From the NCBI GenBank assembly GCA_902362975.1, contig CABIYO010000025.1:1-33541 (forward strand): 33,541 nucleotides of DNA. The letters are read 5' to 3'. Under the pieces are notes generated by a model. The model was not told where the DNA came from and did not search any database. It saw only the letters and a list, made by a program, of their open reading frames with translations. The stretch is from Caryophanales bacterium. GTDB taxonomy: Bacteria; Bacillota; Bacilli; Exiguobacteriales; Exiguobacteriaceae. This document shows positions 27,076 through 33,541 of this stretch, piece after piece (the first letter of the stretch is position 1; every line of letters begins with the position of its first letter). Made by a program: the position numbers and the translations under genes.

Positions 27076-27816
27076 ATGAAAGTGACAGCACCAAAACCGT
27101 TCTTCTTCGAGGGCGGAAAACGTGCCGTGTTGATGTTACATGGCTTCACTGGATCGAGCGCGGATGTCCGCATGCTCGGTCGCTTCCTTCAAAAAGAAGG
27201 ATACACATGTATGGGACCGATCTATCGTGGTCATGCCGTCCCACCGGAAGAACTACTCCAATATGGACCAGAAGACTGGTGGGAAGACGTCTTGGACGCT
27301 TACCAGACGCTCGTCGACAAAGGTCATGAGGAAATCGTCGTCTGTGGACTCTCGCTAGGTGGCGTGATGTCGCTCCGTCTCGCCGAGGAGAAAGACGTCA
27401 AAGCGGTCATCCCGATGTGTGCGCCGACGGGAATCGATGCCGAGGACCGCTTATATAAAGGAGTCCAGGCATATGCCCGAGAATATAAGGGTAGAGAAGA
27501 AAAGTCGCCGGAACAGATCGAGCAGGAGATGGCAGCGTTCAAACCGATGCCAACATTGAAAGACCTCCGTGCCTTCGTCCGCGACACGGCGTCGAAGCTC
27601 GAGGACATCTTCGTCCCGACACTCGTCGTCCAAGGCGCCAAAGACAACATGATCGACCCGGAATCGGCGAATCAAATTTACGAGGCGGTCAACACGTTCC
27701 AAAAAGAGTTGCTCATCTATGAGAACTCAGGACACGTGATCACACTCGACAAAGAAAAAGAGAAACTGCACCAGGACGTGCTCGATTTTCTCGAAACGTT
27801 AGACTGGTCAGTCTAA
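27076..27816 (+). CDS. est: Carboxylesterase, Est30/YvaK family
   Basis: About 246 residues, alpha/beta hydrolase. Oxyanion motif LHGFTG (21-26), nucleophile Ser93 in GLSLGG, Asp190 in GAKD, His220 in SGHVITLD. It cleaves short-chain esters and belongs to the thermostable esterase group of Bacillus and Geobacillus. The ATG at 27064 directly abuts GAGGAG; the ATG at 27076 matches the family start (MKV-x-PKPF) but has long spacing (12 nt), so the start is uncertain by four residues. The order secG-est-rnr-smpB-ssrA is conserved. Confidence 0.92.
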   Translation: MKVTAPKPFFFEGGKRAVLMLHGFTGSSADVRMLGRFLQKEGYTCMGPIYRGHAVPPEELLQYGPEDWWEDVLDAYQTLVDKGHEEIVVCGLSLGGVMSLRLAEEKDVKAVIPMCAPTGIDAEDRLYKGVQAYAREYKGREEKSPEQIEQEMAAFKPMPTLKDLRAFVRDTASKLEDIFVPTLVVQGAKDNMIDPESANQIYEAVNTFQKELLIYENSGHVITLDKEKEKLHQDVLDFLETLDWSV

Positions 27817-27831
27817 GAAGGAGGTGTCACG

Positions 27832-30231
27832 TTGAATTCACGTGACCAATTACTAGAGATCTTACAGACGAGCGAGAAACCGCTCTCTGTCGATCAACTG
27901 ACCGAGCGACTACAGCTCGCGTCGACGGATGACTTTAAAGAGCTCATCCGCACATTGAATGCCCTCGAGGAAGAGGGTGCTATCGGCCGAACGCGGACGA
28001 ACCGTTACGGGACGCTCGCCATGCTCGGCCAAGTCGCGGGAATCGTCTCGATTCACCAGCGCGGCTTCGGCTTCTTGTCGGTCGAAGGGGAAGCGGAAGA
28101 CGTGTTCTTGCCGCCCGACCAACTGAAGGACGTCTACCATGGCGATACGATCCTCGTCAAAAAACGCGAGGACAACCGTGGCAAGACGGAAGGGATTCTA
28201 TTGAAAGTATTGAAGCGCGGACTCTCTGAGTTCGTCGGGACGTATACGCTCCCGAGCGGTCGACTCGATCAGTTCGCCTTCATCGAGCCGGATGACAAAC
28301 GCATCAACTTCTGGCCGGTCGTCAACCCGGACAAGTCACTCGGTGCCGTCGATGGACATAAAGTCGTCGTGCGCATCACGAAGTATCCGGATGGACGCTT
28401 CGCCGGTGCCTGTGACGTCGTCCGTATCATCGGGCATAAGAACGACCCAGGCGTCGACATCTTGTCGATCGTCTATAAGCACGGCATCCCGACGGAGTTC
28501 CCGGAGGACGTGATCGCTCAGGCGAACGCGGTACCGGACGAAGTGGATGAGAAAGACTTCATTGGACGTGTCGACCTTCGTGATGAGACGATCTTCACGA
28601 TTGACGGCGAAGATGCGAAAGACTTGGACGACGCCGTCCACGTCAAAAAACTCGATAATGGCAACTACGAGCTCGGCGTCCATATCGCCGACGTCTCGCA
28701 TTACGTGAAAGAGGGCTCACCACTAGACGTTGAGGCGTTCGAACGTGGGACGAGTGTGTATCTCGTCGACCGCGTCATTCCAATGCTGCCGCACCGACTC
28801 TCGAACGGGATCTGTTCCCTCAACCCGCACGTCAACCGCTTGACGCTCAGCTGCGTCATGGAGATCTCCCCGCAAAACGGGAAGGTCGTTCGCCATGACC
28901 TGTTCCCGAGTGTCATCAAGACGACGGAGCGGATGACGTATACGAACGTCCGTGAGATCATCGAGCGTGATAATGAAGAAACGTTGAAACAATATGAACC
29001 GTTCATCGGTGAGTTCGACCTCATGGCCGAACTCGCGGAAGTGCTTCGGAAACGCCGTAATTCGCGTGGTGCCATCAACTTCGATTTCGCCGAGGCGAAA
29101 GTCGTCGTCAACGAGGAAGGGAAGCCCGCAGATATCGTGCTTCGTCCACGTTCGGTCGCCGAGAAGTTGATCGAGGAGTTCATGCTCGTGGCCAATGAAA
29201 CGGTTGCGGAACACTTCCACAAGATGGACGTACCGTTCATCTATCGTGTCCACGACAATCCGAAACCGGACAAGCTCGACTTCTTCTTCGACTTTGTCGC
29301 AAACTTTGGCGTGCATATTGAACGCATCAAAGGGCAGACGGTCGAACCGAAGACGCTTCAAAAGATTTTGAAGGCAATCGAGGGGGAACCGGAAGAGCCG
29401 GTCATCAGCACGATTATGCTTCGTTCGATGCAACAGGCGAAATATGACGACGTCTCGCTCGGTCACTTCGGTCTCGCGACGGACTTCTATACGCACTTCA
29501 CGTCACCGATCCGTCGTTATCCGGACTTGATTGTCCACCGTCTCATGCGCACGTACGTCTTCAACAACGATTTGTCGGAGAAGACGATTGCGAAGTACGA
29601 GGACCGTCTTGGGGCGATCGCCGAACAGGCATCGAAACGGGAACGTCGCTCGGTCGACGCAGAGCGCGAGACACAGGCGCTCAAGAAAGCCGAATACATG
29701 GAAGCGCATCTCGGTGAAGAGTTCGATGGTGTCGTCGCCGGCGTCACGAATTTCGGGATGTTTGTCGAGCTTCCGAATACAATCGAAGGTCTCGTCCGTC
29801 TCCAGTCCATGGATGACTACTATCACTTCGATGAGTCACAGCTCATGTTGCTCGGGGAGCGGACGAAACGTCAGTTCCGCATCGGGGACGTCGTCCGTGT
29901 CAAAGTCGACGCTGTCAACTTAGACGAGCGGACGATCGACTTCACGGTCGTCGGTATGCCGAAACGGGAACCGTCAAGCCGTCGCCAACCAACGACGATC
30001 AAAGCGAAAGGCGGTCGTCCGAAGAAGGACGAGAAAGACCGTCGTGGCGGTCGGGATGACAAGAAGAAGCGCGGCAAACCAGGAAGACCTGGCAAGCCGG
30101 GCAAACCGGGTGAGAAACCGAAGCGAGACGGGGAGAAGTCTTCCCAAGGCCGTTCGGCACTCGACCTGAAGAAGAAAGACAAGCACAAACAAAAAGGCGA
30201 CGCCAAACGAGGTGCGAAGAAACGTCGCTGA
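27832..30231 (+). CDS. rnr: Ribonuclease R
   Basis: 799 residues, 3'-5' exoribonuclease that degrades structured RNA and works with tmRNA-SmpB on defective messages. Winged-helix start (1-65), two cold-shock-like domains (about 68-215), RNB catalytic domain (about 245-580) with the Mg2+-binding run beginning at Asp258 (DGEDAKDLDDAV), S1 domain (about 627-708), and a Lys/Arg/Gly-rich tail (about 715-799). The start is TTG with AAGGAGGTG 5 nt upstream. The tail here is long and highly basic (repeats of GKPGRPGKPGKPG type) and probably helps bind RNA or ribosomes. Confidence 0.97.
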   Translation: MNSRDQLLEILQTSEKPLSVDQLTERLQLASTDDFKELIRTLNALEEEGAIGRTRTNRYGTLAMLGQVAGIVSIHQRGFGFLSVEGEAEDVFLPPDQLKDVYHGDTILVKKREDNRGKTEGILLKVLKRGLSEFVGTYTLPSGRLDQFAFIEPDDKRINFWPVVNPDKSLGAVDGHKVVVRITKYPDGRFAGACDVVRIIGHKNDPGVDILSIVYKHGIPTEFPEDVIAQANAVPDEVDEKDFIGRVDLRDETIFTIDGEDAKDLDDAVHVKKLDNGNYELGVHIADVSHYVKEGSPLDVEAFERGTSVYLVDRVIPMLPHRLSNGICSLNPHVNRLTLSCVMEISPQNGKVVRHDLFPSVIKTTERMTYTNVREIIERDNEETLKQYEPFIGEFDLMAELAEVLRKRRNSRGAINFDFAEAKVVVNEEGKPADIVLRPRSVAEKLIEEFMLVANETVAEHFHKMDVPFIYRVHDNPKPDKLDFFFDFVANFGVHIERIKGQTVEPKTLQKILKAIEGEPEEPVISTIMLRSMQQAKYDDVSLGHFGLATDFYTHFTSPIRRYPDLIVHRLMRTYVFNNDLSEKTIAKYEDRLGAIAEQASKRERRSVDAERETQALKKAEYMEAHLGEEFDGVVAGVTNFGMFVELPNTIEGLVRLQSMDDYYHFDESQLMLLGERTKRQFRIGDVVRVKVDAVNLDERTIDFTVVGMPKREPSSRRQPTTIKAKGGRPKKDEKDRRGGRDDKKKRGKPGRPGKPGKPGEKPKRDGEKSSQGRSALDLKKKDKHKQKGDAKRGAKKRR

Positions 30232-30285
30232 AGGGGGAAGGTTCGTCCCTTCCTCCGTATCTTGTAGATAAAGGACTGAATGTGT

Positions 30286-30756
30286 ATGGCCAAGAAGAAA
30301 GATTCGAACGTACTCGCCCAAAACCGCAAGGCGTCCTTCGATTATGTGATTGAAGATACGATTGAGGCGGGCATGGTGCTCACAGGGACGGAAATCAAAT
30401 CGGTCCGTCAATCGAAGATCAATATCGCGGATGCGTACGTCCGGTTCGATGGGGGCGAGGCGACGCTTCACAACTGTCATATCAGCCCGTTCGAACAGGG
30501 GAACCGCTTCAACCACGACCCACTCCGCGTCCGAAAGCTATTGTTGCATAAGAAGCAAATCAATCAGCTCATCGGAGCATCAGGGCGTGACGGCTACACG
30601 ATCATCCCGCTCAAAGTGTATATCAAGAACGGGTTCGCCAAGTGCCTGCTCGGCGTCGGAAAAGGGAAGAAGAAGTACGACAAACGAGAGGACTTGAAGA
30701 AGAAAGACGCGAAGCGTGACGTCGACCGTGCGATGCGAGATCGGCAAAAATACTGA
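30286..30756 (+). CDS. smpB: SsrA-binding protein SmpB
   Basis: 156 residues. Small OB-fold protein that binds tmRNA and brings it to stalled ribosomes. Motifs: NRKASFDY near the start, GTEIKSVR, and the basic tail [14 protein letters not shown] that enters the mRNA channel. The ATG at 30280 is only 4 nt from AAGGA; the ATG at 30286 has 10 nt and gives MAKKK, the family start. The stop lies inside the -35 of the ssrA promoter. Confidence 0.97.
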   Translation: MAKKKDSNVLAQNRKASFDYVIEDTIEAGMVLTGTEIKSVRQSKINIADAYVRFDGGEATLHNCHISPFEQGNRFNHDPLRVRKLLLHKKQINQLIGASGRDGYTIIPLKVYIKNGFAKCLLGVGKGKKKYDKREDLKKKDAKRDVDRAMRDRQKY

Positions 30757-30781
30757 CAACGGATCCTAATTGTGGTATATT
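30753..30781 (+). promoter_or_regulatory. Promoter of ssrA
   Basis: CTGACA (30753-30758), 17 nt, TATATT (30776-30781) with an extended TG motif (30773-30774), 24 nt before the mature tmRNA end. Confidence 0.8.
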
Positions 30782-30805
30782 AAAGGAAGCACCAATTACC
30801 ACCTC

Positions 30806-31158
30806 GGGGACGTTATGGATTCGACGGGGGTAGGTCGGTCGTATGTGGCGTGTCGAGGGGTCGGCCTCGTTAAAACGCAAACGCCTATAACTGGCAAAAC
30901 TAACACACAACTCGCAGCAGCCTAAGTGCACTGCGGATCCTGACATCCATCGCTTGTGTGGATGACTTTCAGGGTCTCAAACTAAGCAAGCTACGCTTCA
31001 ACCCCGCCGTCTGAGGGCGCGAAGAAGAGATGAAACAGACTGGATGCGACAACGCCTGTTTATCGGCAGTGTCACATCGAGATTCAATAGATAAACTACA
31101 CACGTAGAAGCATACGATACGATACCTTCGGACGCGGGTTCGACTCCCGCCGTCTCCA
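30806..31158 (+). ncRNA. ssrA: tmRNA (transfer-messenger RNA)
   Basis: The 5' end GGGGACGTTATGGATTCGAC pairs with the 3' end CGTCTCC to form the alanine-type acceptor stem with one G-U pair; TTCGACTC is the T loop. CCA is not encoded. The tag frame runs from GGC at 30893 to TAA at 30923-30925 and encodes GKTNTQLAAA, giving (A)GKTNTQLAAA with the charged alanine. It rescues stalled ribosomes and marks the product for ClpXP and related proteases. Transcribed just after smpB with its own promoter. Confidence 0.97.
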
Positions 31159-31200
31159 TTTTGAAGTAGTCTATAACGACTGTGATCAATGATTTTCATG

Positions 31201-31242
31201 AAGACCTTCTAATTTCATTGAGATTAGAAGGTCTTTGCTTTT
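31201..31242 (+). terminator. Terminator of tmRNA
   Basis: Perfect 13-bp stem AAGACCTTCTAAT (31201-31213) with ATTAGAAGGTCTT (31223-31235), then TGCTTTTT. Confidence 0.92.
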
Positions 31243-31277
31243 TGATCGAAGCCATAGAGAAAGGAAGGTGAAAGAGC

Positions 31278-31421
31278 ATGGGAAAATATCAATTAGACAA
31301 GAGAAGCAAAGTGGCTGCGGCAAAGTACCAAGACAGCAAAAAGCCGACTGTCTCGAACAAGAAGGAACGATTGAACCAGCTTCGTGAGGCGTTTTTGCAG
31401 AAGCAACAAGAGAAGAAGTGA
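31278..31421 (+). CDS. 47-residue basic protein, function unknown
   Basis: Frame ATG 31278 to TGA 31419-31421 with GGAAGGTG upstream. Rich in Lys, Gln and Arg (MGKYQLDKRSKVAAAKYQ..., ending LREAFLQKQQEKK), no hydrophobic segment, likely helical. It could bind nucleic acid or be ribosome-associated. No family recognised. It sits directly after the tmRNA terminator, possibly at the edge of accessory DNA, but its codon use is not clearly foreign. Confidence 0.6.
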   Translation: MGKYQLDKRSKVAAAKYQDSKKPTVSNKKERLNQLREAFLQKQQEKK

Positions 31422-31537
31422 TTTATTTTTCATCTTCTAATCGACTTTCTTTTCTACAATTATAGAAATGTTAAGGGAGATTGCTTGCTTGTAGGTTCAC
31501 GAAAAAAATAAATAGTATTTGAACATGGAGGGATTAG

Positions 31538-32251
31538 ATGTTAAAGGCTGTTCATACTCCTAATATGACTGGTGTTTTACTATCAGGGGAACCGGAAGAT
31601 TTTAAAATGCTATATGATTCCTTACATAAGCTTCTTGGTCGTGCGGGTGAGGATCTAACGGATGGACCGGTAATTCGAATTTTAGGTTTTTGCTACGAAC
31701 TTAGACATACGTTTATGGGTCACCGTAATGCAAGCTTTAAAGAACACGGACTTAATGACGAACAATTAGCTTTTTTATCACTGGTGGGACCGAAACAAAA
31801 TTTAATCCTCTCTTTTGAAATGTTTTGGCCGGAAATGCTTTACGTTATCTTTTCATTGGAATCGTTTATCAATGAATATCAAAAAAAATATAAAGCTACT
31901 GCTTGGGATCCACATATTGCGCAGACTCGCATGTTGCAGTCTGCTATTTATAAACTGGTGGAAGAGACCGTTACACCGAGGCAACTCACAAGCTTTAAAA
32001 AATGGATTGCCCAAAATGAATCCGAACACATTCGGTTTACGCAATATATTGATTACTTAAATAGTGAGTGGCATGAAATGGGATTAGAAAAACGTCAAAA
32101 GAATTTTAATATTTTTGCTAAGCGGACATGTCAGATTACACCAGATTATGAGCGTCAACAAAAACTAATTTTCGAAGCGGCGATTGAGCATCGATGTCAT
32201 CCTTCAGAAATTCGTTATCCCTCTGAATTTTATGAGCACGTAGAATGGTAA
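31538..32251 (+). CDS. Uncharacterised protein, AT-rich, possibly DUF6904-like
   Basis: 237 residues without a signal peptide or membrane span. It opens MLKAVHTPNMTGVLLSGEPEDF; I recall similar starts in a family of uncharacterised Bacillota proteins (DUF6904), but cannot confirm it. The middle has many aromatic residues (FEMFWPEMLYVIF) and the C-terminal 60 are charged. GGAGGGATT is correctly spaced from the ATG. The DNA is clearly richer in A and T than the backbone genes (frequent TTT, AAA, ATT codons), which suggests recent transfer. Spacer 31422-31537 before it holds a TTTCT/AGAAA inverted repeat and no convincing promoter. Confidence 0.7.
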   Translation: MLKAVHTPNMTGVLLSGEPEDFKMLYDSLHKLLGRAGEDLTDGPVIRILGFCYELRHTFMGHRNASFKEHGLNDEQLAFLSLVGPKQNLILSFEMFWPEMLYVIFSLESFINEYQKKYKATAWDPHIAQTRMLQSAIYKLVEETVTPRQLTSFKKWIAQNESEHIRFTQYIDYLNSEWHEMGLEKRQKNFNIFAKRTCQITPDYERQQKLIFEAAIEHRCHPSEIRYPSEFYEHVEW

Positions 32252-32273
32252 GTACTCATAAAATAAGTCGTTT

Positions 32274-32655
32274 ATATTTCTGATGATTTGTCAAATGAAG
32301 CGTAACACCCCCTCGGTTGCCCGTTGATTTTGGCGAGCGCATTCGTGAATTTGTCATTTGTGAACTGTGCAAAGTGCGTTTCTTCTGGGAAAAACTCTTG
32401 GGGGAGCACGCTCACAGCCACATTGATTAATTCAGCGATATGGTGGAGAAATCGATTTTCCCCATATAGAGGCGACTGACGATTTGTTTCGATGATCAGT
32501 TTATCTGAAGCTTCTGGATAATCGCCCGATACGTCACATCGCTGAGTTTCGTATTGAAGTCATTCGCTCCCTAGATGCATCTCTGTGCAAATCCCGAGTT
32601 CCAGATAGGTCTCTATTTTCACGCGTTTCGTTGTGGTAAGATGGGTGTAGCTCAT
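32274..32655 (-). pseudogene. IS30-family transposase remnant
   Basis: Minus strand from ATG at 32655 (GGAGGAAT upstream) reads MSYTHLTTTKRVKIETYLEL, the IS30 N-terminus, until TGA at 32560. Then a second frame reads KLSDVTYRAIIQKLQIN, stop (TGA where TGG for Trp is usual), SSKQIVSRLYMGKIDFSTI, which follows the IS30 middle region (normally NWSPEQI). A third frame (about 32480-32274) reads VLPQEFFPEETHFAQF and ALAKINGQPRG, the C-terminal part with the usual NxRPRK motif altered. At least two frameshifts, an internal stop and a large deletion; certainly inactive. Confidence 0.8.
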
Positions 32656-32769
32656 AGCGATTCCTCCGTCTGAATGTTTGTGTGGTAACTTCATTCTACA
32701 CGAGGACGTCGCTGTGGGCTTTTTGTGCGTTCACTTTTGGGTGTTGCACTTAATTTTATAATTCATCAT
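32284..32769 (-). mobile_element. Decayed IS30-family insertion sequence
   Basis: Terminal inverted repeats: inward from the + strand left end, CAAATGAAGCGTAACACCC (32292-32310); inward from the right end on the minus strand, AAAATTAAGTGCAACACCC (32757-32739), matching at about 15 of 18 core positions. Both ends begin with GATGAT further out. Between them is a broken transposase in the minus orientation. The element is about 0.49 kb against more than 1 kb for a complete IS30 member, so it has internal deletions. Confidence 0.7.
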
Positions 32770-32778
32770 CGTTTGCAT
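32740..32778 (-). pseudogene. Start of a gene cut by the IS30 remnant
   Basis: Minus strand ATG at 32778 with AAAGGAG (32794-32788) 9 nt upstream, reading MQTMM before the IS inverted repeat begins; the frame ends shortly inside it. The downstream part of the gene is not visible. The position right after the Rep stop suggests a second gene of the same mobile element operon. Confidence 0.4.
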
Positions 32779-32844
32779 AAAGTAATGCTCCTTTTATTTT
32801 AGTTGAGCCCCTGTTATAGAGGGCCGGTATTATATAAGCCTGTA

Positions 32845-33541
32845 CTAGATTGTTTCAGATAATTGCTGAATCATTTGCATCTGTTCTATTAAATATTGAA
32901 GCTCATGTTCATTAGCACTCTCAATATACGCCTGTAAATCATCTTCATTCAGTGATGTGATGTACTTATAGTGTTGGAATGCATAATCGCTGTCCTCGTT
33001 GTAAATAAGGTCACTATTGCTTTCATTAATCCATGTTGGTCGCCCTTTACCGATAAACGTAAATACCTTTGTTTGCACTAAACCACGGCTTGCTAAATAG
33101 CGAGGCCTACCATTATTTAAACGTTCGTCACGCATACCCTTTTTCAGATAATTAGCGATTCTTCTTACATCGAGAGGACTGCCATTTGAGCGTTCAAAGT
33201 CTAAGTAGCCATGTTGCCACTTACGCTTTAATAGCTCGTCATATTGTTGTGGAATGTGACACAAGATATGAAAGTGAATCGAGCCATCTTCGTGAAATTC
33301 CTGTGCACCTAAATAACGTACATCTATATGATTAGCTAGTCGTTCATCTTCTTTAGTACCTCGCTTCAAGTTCTTCCAAAAGTTCGTAAACTTTGTACGA
33401 CAAGTGTTTGTATCGCTTACATCGAAATCACAGTTTGCTTCATCAAATGTTAATGTTACAAGTGTGTAGCCAGATGAGAAGTTGGCGAACACTAGGCGAT
33501 TAAATTTACGTAATGTGTCACCAATTGATTTTTCTTTAGTT
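32845..33541 (-). CDS. Rolling-circle replication initiator (HUH), partial
   Basis: At least 232 residues; the frame stays open to the window edge, so the true start lies outside (an internal GTG at 33492 is not the start). HUH motif HFHILCH in the segment GSIHFHILCH (two His around a hydrophobic residue, metal-binding), followed by DVRRIANYLKKGM, whose Tyr is the likely nicking residue. The order and spacing are those of the ORF2/G2P-type replication proteins of Gram-positive plasmids, phages and integrative elements. It nicks one strand at an origin and leads rolling-circle copying. The last 40 residues are acidic and Gln-rich. AT-rich codon use confirms foreign origin. The spacer 32770-32844 has only a weak 5-bp hairpin and no clear terminator. 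Confidence 0.82.
   Translation of the reverse strand, partial: TKEKSIGDTLRKFNRLVFANFSSGYTLVTLTFDEANCDFDVSDTNTCRTKFTNFWKNLKRGTKEDERLANHIDVRYLGAQEFHEDGSIHFHILCHIPQQYDELLKRKWQHGYLDFERSNGSPLDVRRIANYLKKGMRDERLNNGRPRYLASRGLVQTKVFTFIGKGRPTWINESNSDLIYNEDSDYAFQHYKYITSLNEDDLQAYIESANEHELQYLIEQMQMIQQLSETI

Noticed and set aside
26376..27173. 265-codon open frame on the minus strand over yitT, secG and est
   Set aside because: It overlaps three well-supported genes on the other strand and has low-complexity composition and no recognisable family.
28723..29496. 257-codon open frame on the minus strand inside rnr
   Set aside because: It is antisense to the conserved catalytic domain of RNase R; such long antisense frames arise from the codon bias of this genome.
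31201..33541. Duplicate of the ssrA 3' end as an attachment site inside the window
   Set aside because: I looked for a copy of the T-arm and acceptor end (TTCGACTCCCGCCGTCTCCA) and saw none.

Overview
The window is a chromosomal segment of a low-to-mid GC Gram-positive bacterium (Bacillota, Bacillales), most likely Exiguobacterium. The basis is gene order: hprK-lgt-ppaX-yvoF, then yvcD-trxB-rapZ-yvcK-whiA, clpP, sigL (rpoN), the complete cggR-gap-pgk-tpi-gpmI-eno operon, and secG-est-rnr-smpB-ssrA. This is a Bacillus/Listeria-type backbone, with near-consensus Shine-Dalgarno sites and sigma-A-like promoters. The genus is an inference; no database comparison was possible.

Layout. 1-86: terminator of an upstream gene. 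87-443 (-): small membrane protein. 592-3473: HPr kinase, prolipoprotein transferase, pyrophosphatase and acetyltransferase genes that overlap or abut as one operon. 3767-9239: TPR protein, thioredoxin reductase, and the rapZ-yvcK-whiA trio. 9326-11456: four smaller genes (ribbon-helix-helix protein where Bacillus has crh, UPF0316 membrane protein, membrane-anchored protein, MerR-type regulator with its own operator-promoter). 11499-12298 (-): clpP with a CtsR-type operator, and tRNA-Arg(CCG). 12422-20956: a divergent sigma-54, a glutaredoxin-like protein, then cggR and the five lower-glycolysis genes, with a CggR-type operator before cggR and one terminator after eno. 21051-21174: a large palindromic element of unknown nature. 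21262-25740: phosphotransferase, 30-residue membrane peptide, galU, and two glycosyltransferases. 25788-31158: YitT-family protein, secG, carboxylesterase, RNase R, smpB and tmRNA.

After the tmRNA gene the window changes character. 31278-33541 holds a 47-residue basic protein, an AT-rich gene of unknown function, a decayed IS30-family insertion sequence, and the edge of a rolling-circle (HUH) replication gene that runs out of the window. This looks like accessory DNA beside ssrA, a common integration site.

How the genes work together: HprK, CggR, YvcK and RapZ relatives tie carbon supply to glycolytic flux and envelope synthesis; the glycolytic operon is under CggR; GalU plus two glycosyltransferases make and use UDP-glucose for a surface glycan; RNase R, SmpB and tmRNA form the ribosome-rescue and RNA-decay module; ClpP, under CtsR, is the protease that degrades tagged or damaged proteins. 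Several starts were moved from the longest frame to the codon with correct Shine-Dalgarno spacing (lgt, merR-like gene, glutaredoxin, cggR, gap, pgk, galU, both glycosyltransferases, yitT, est, smpB). Nothing here is certainly a new system. The best candidates for something undescribed are the palindromic element at 21051-21174 and the mobile region after ssrA.
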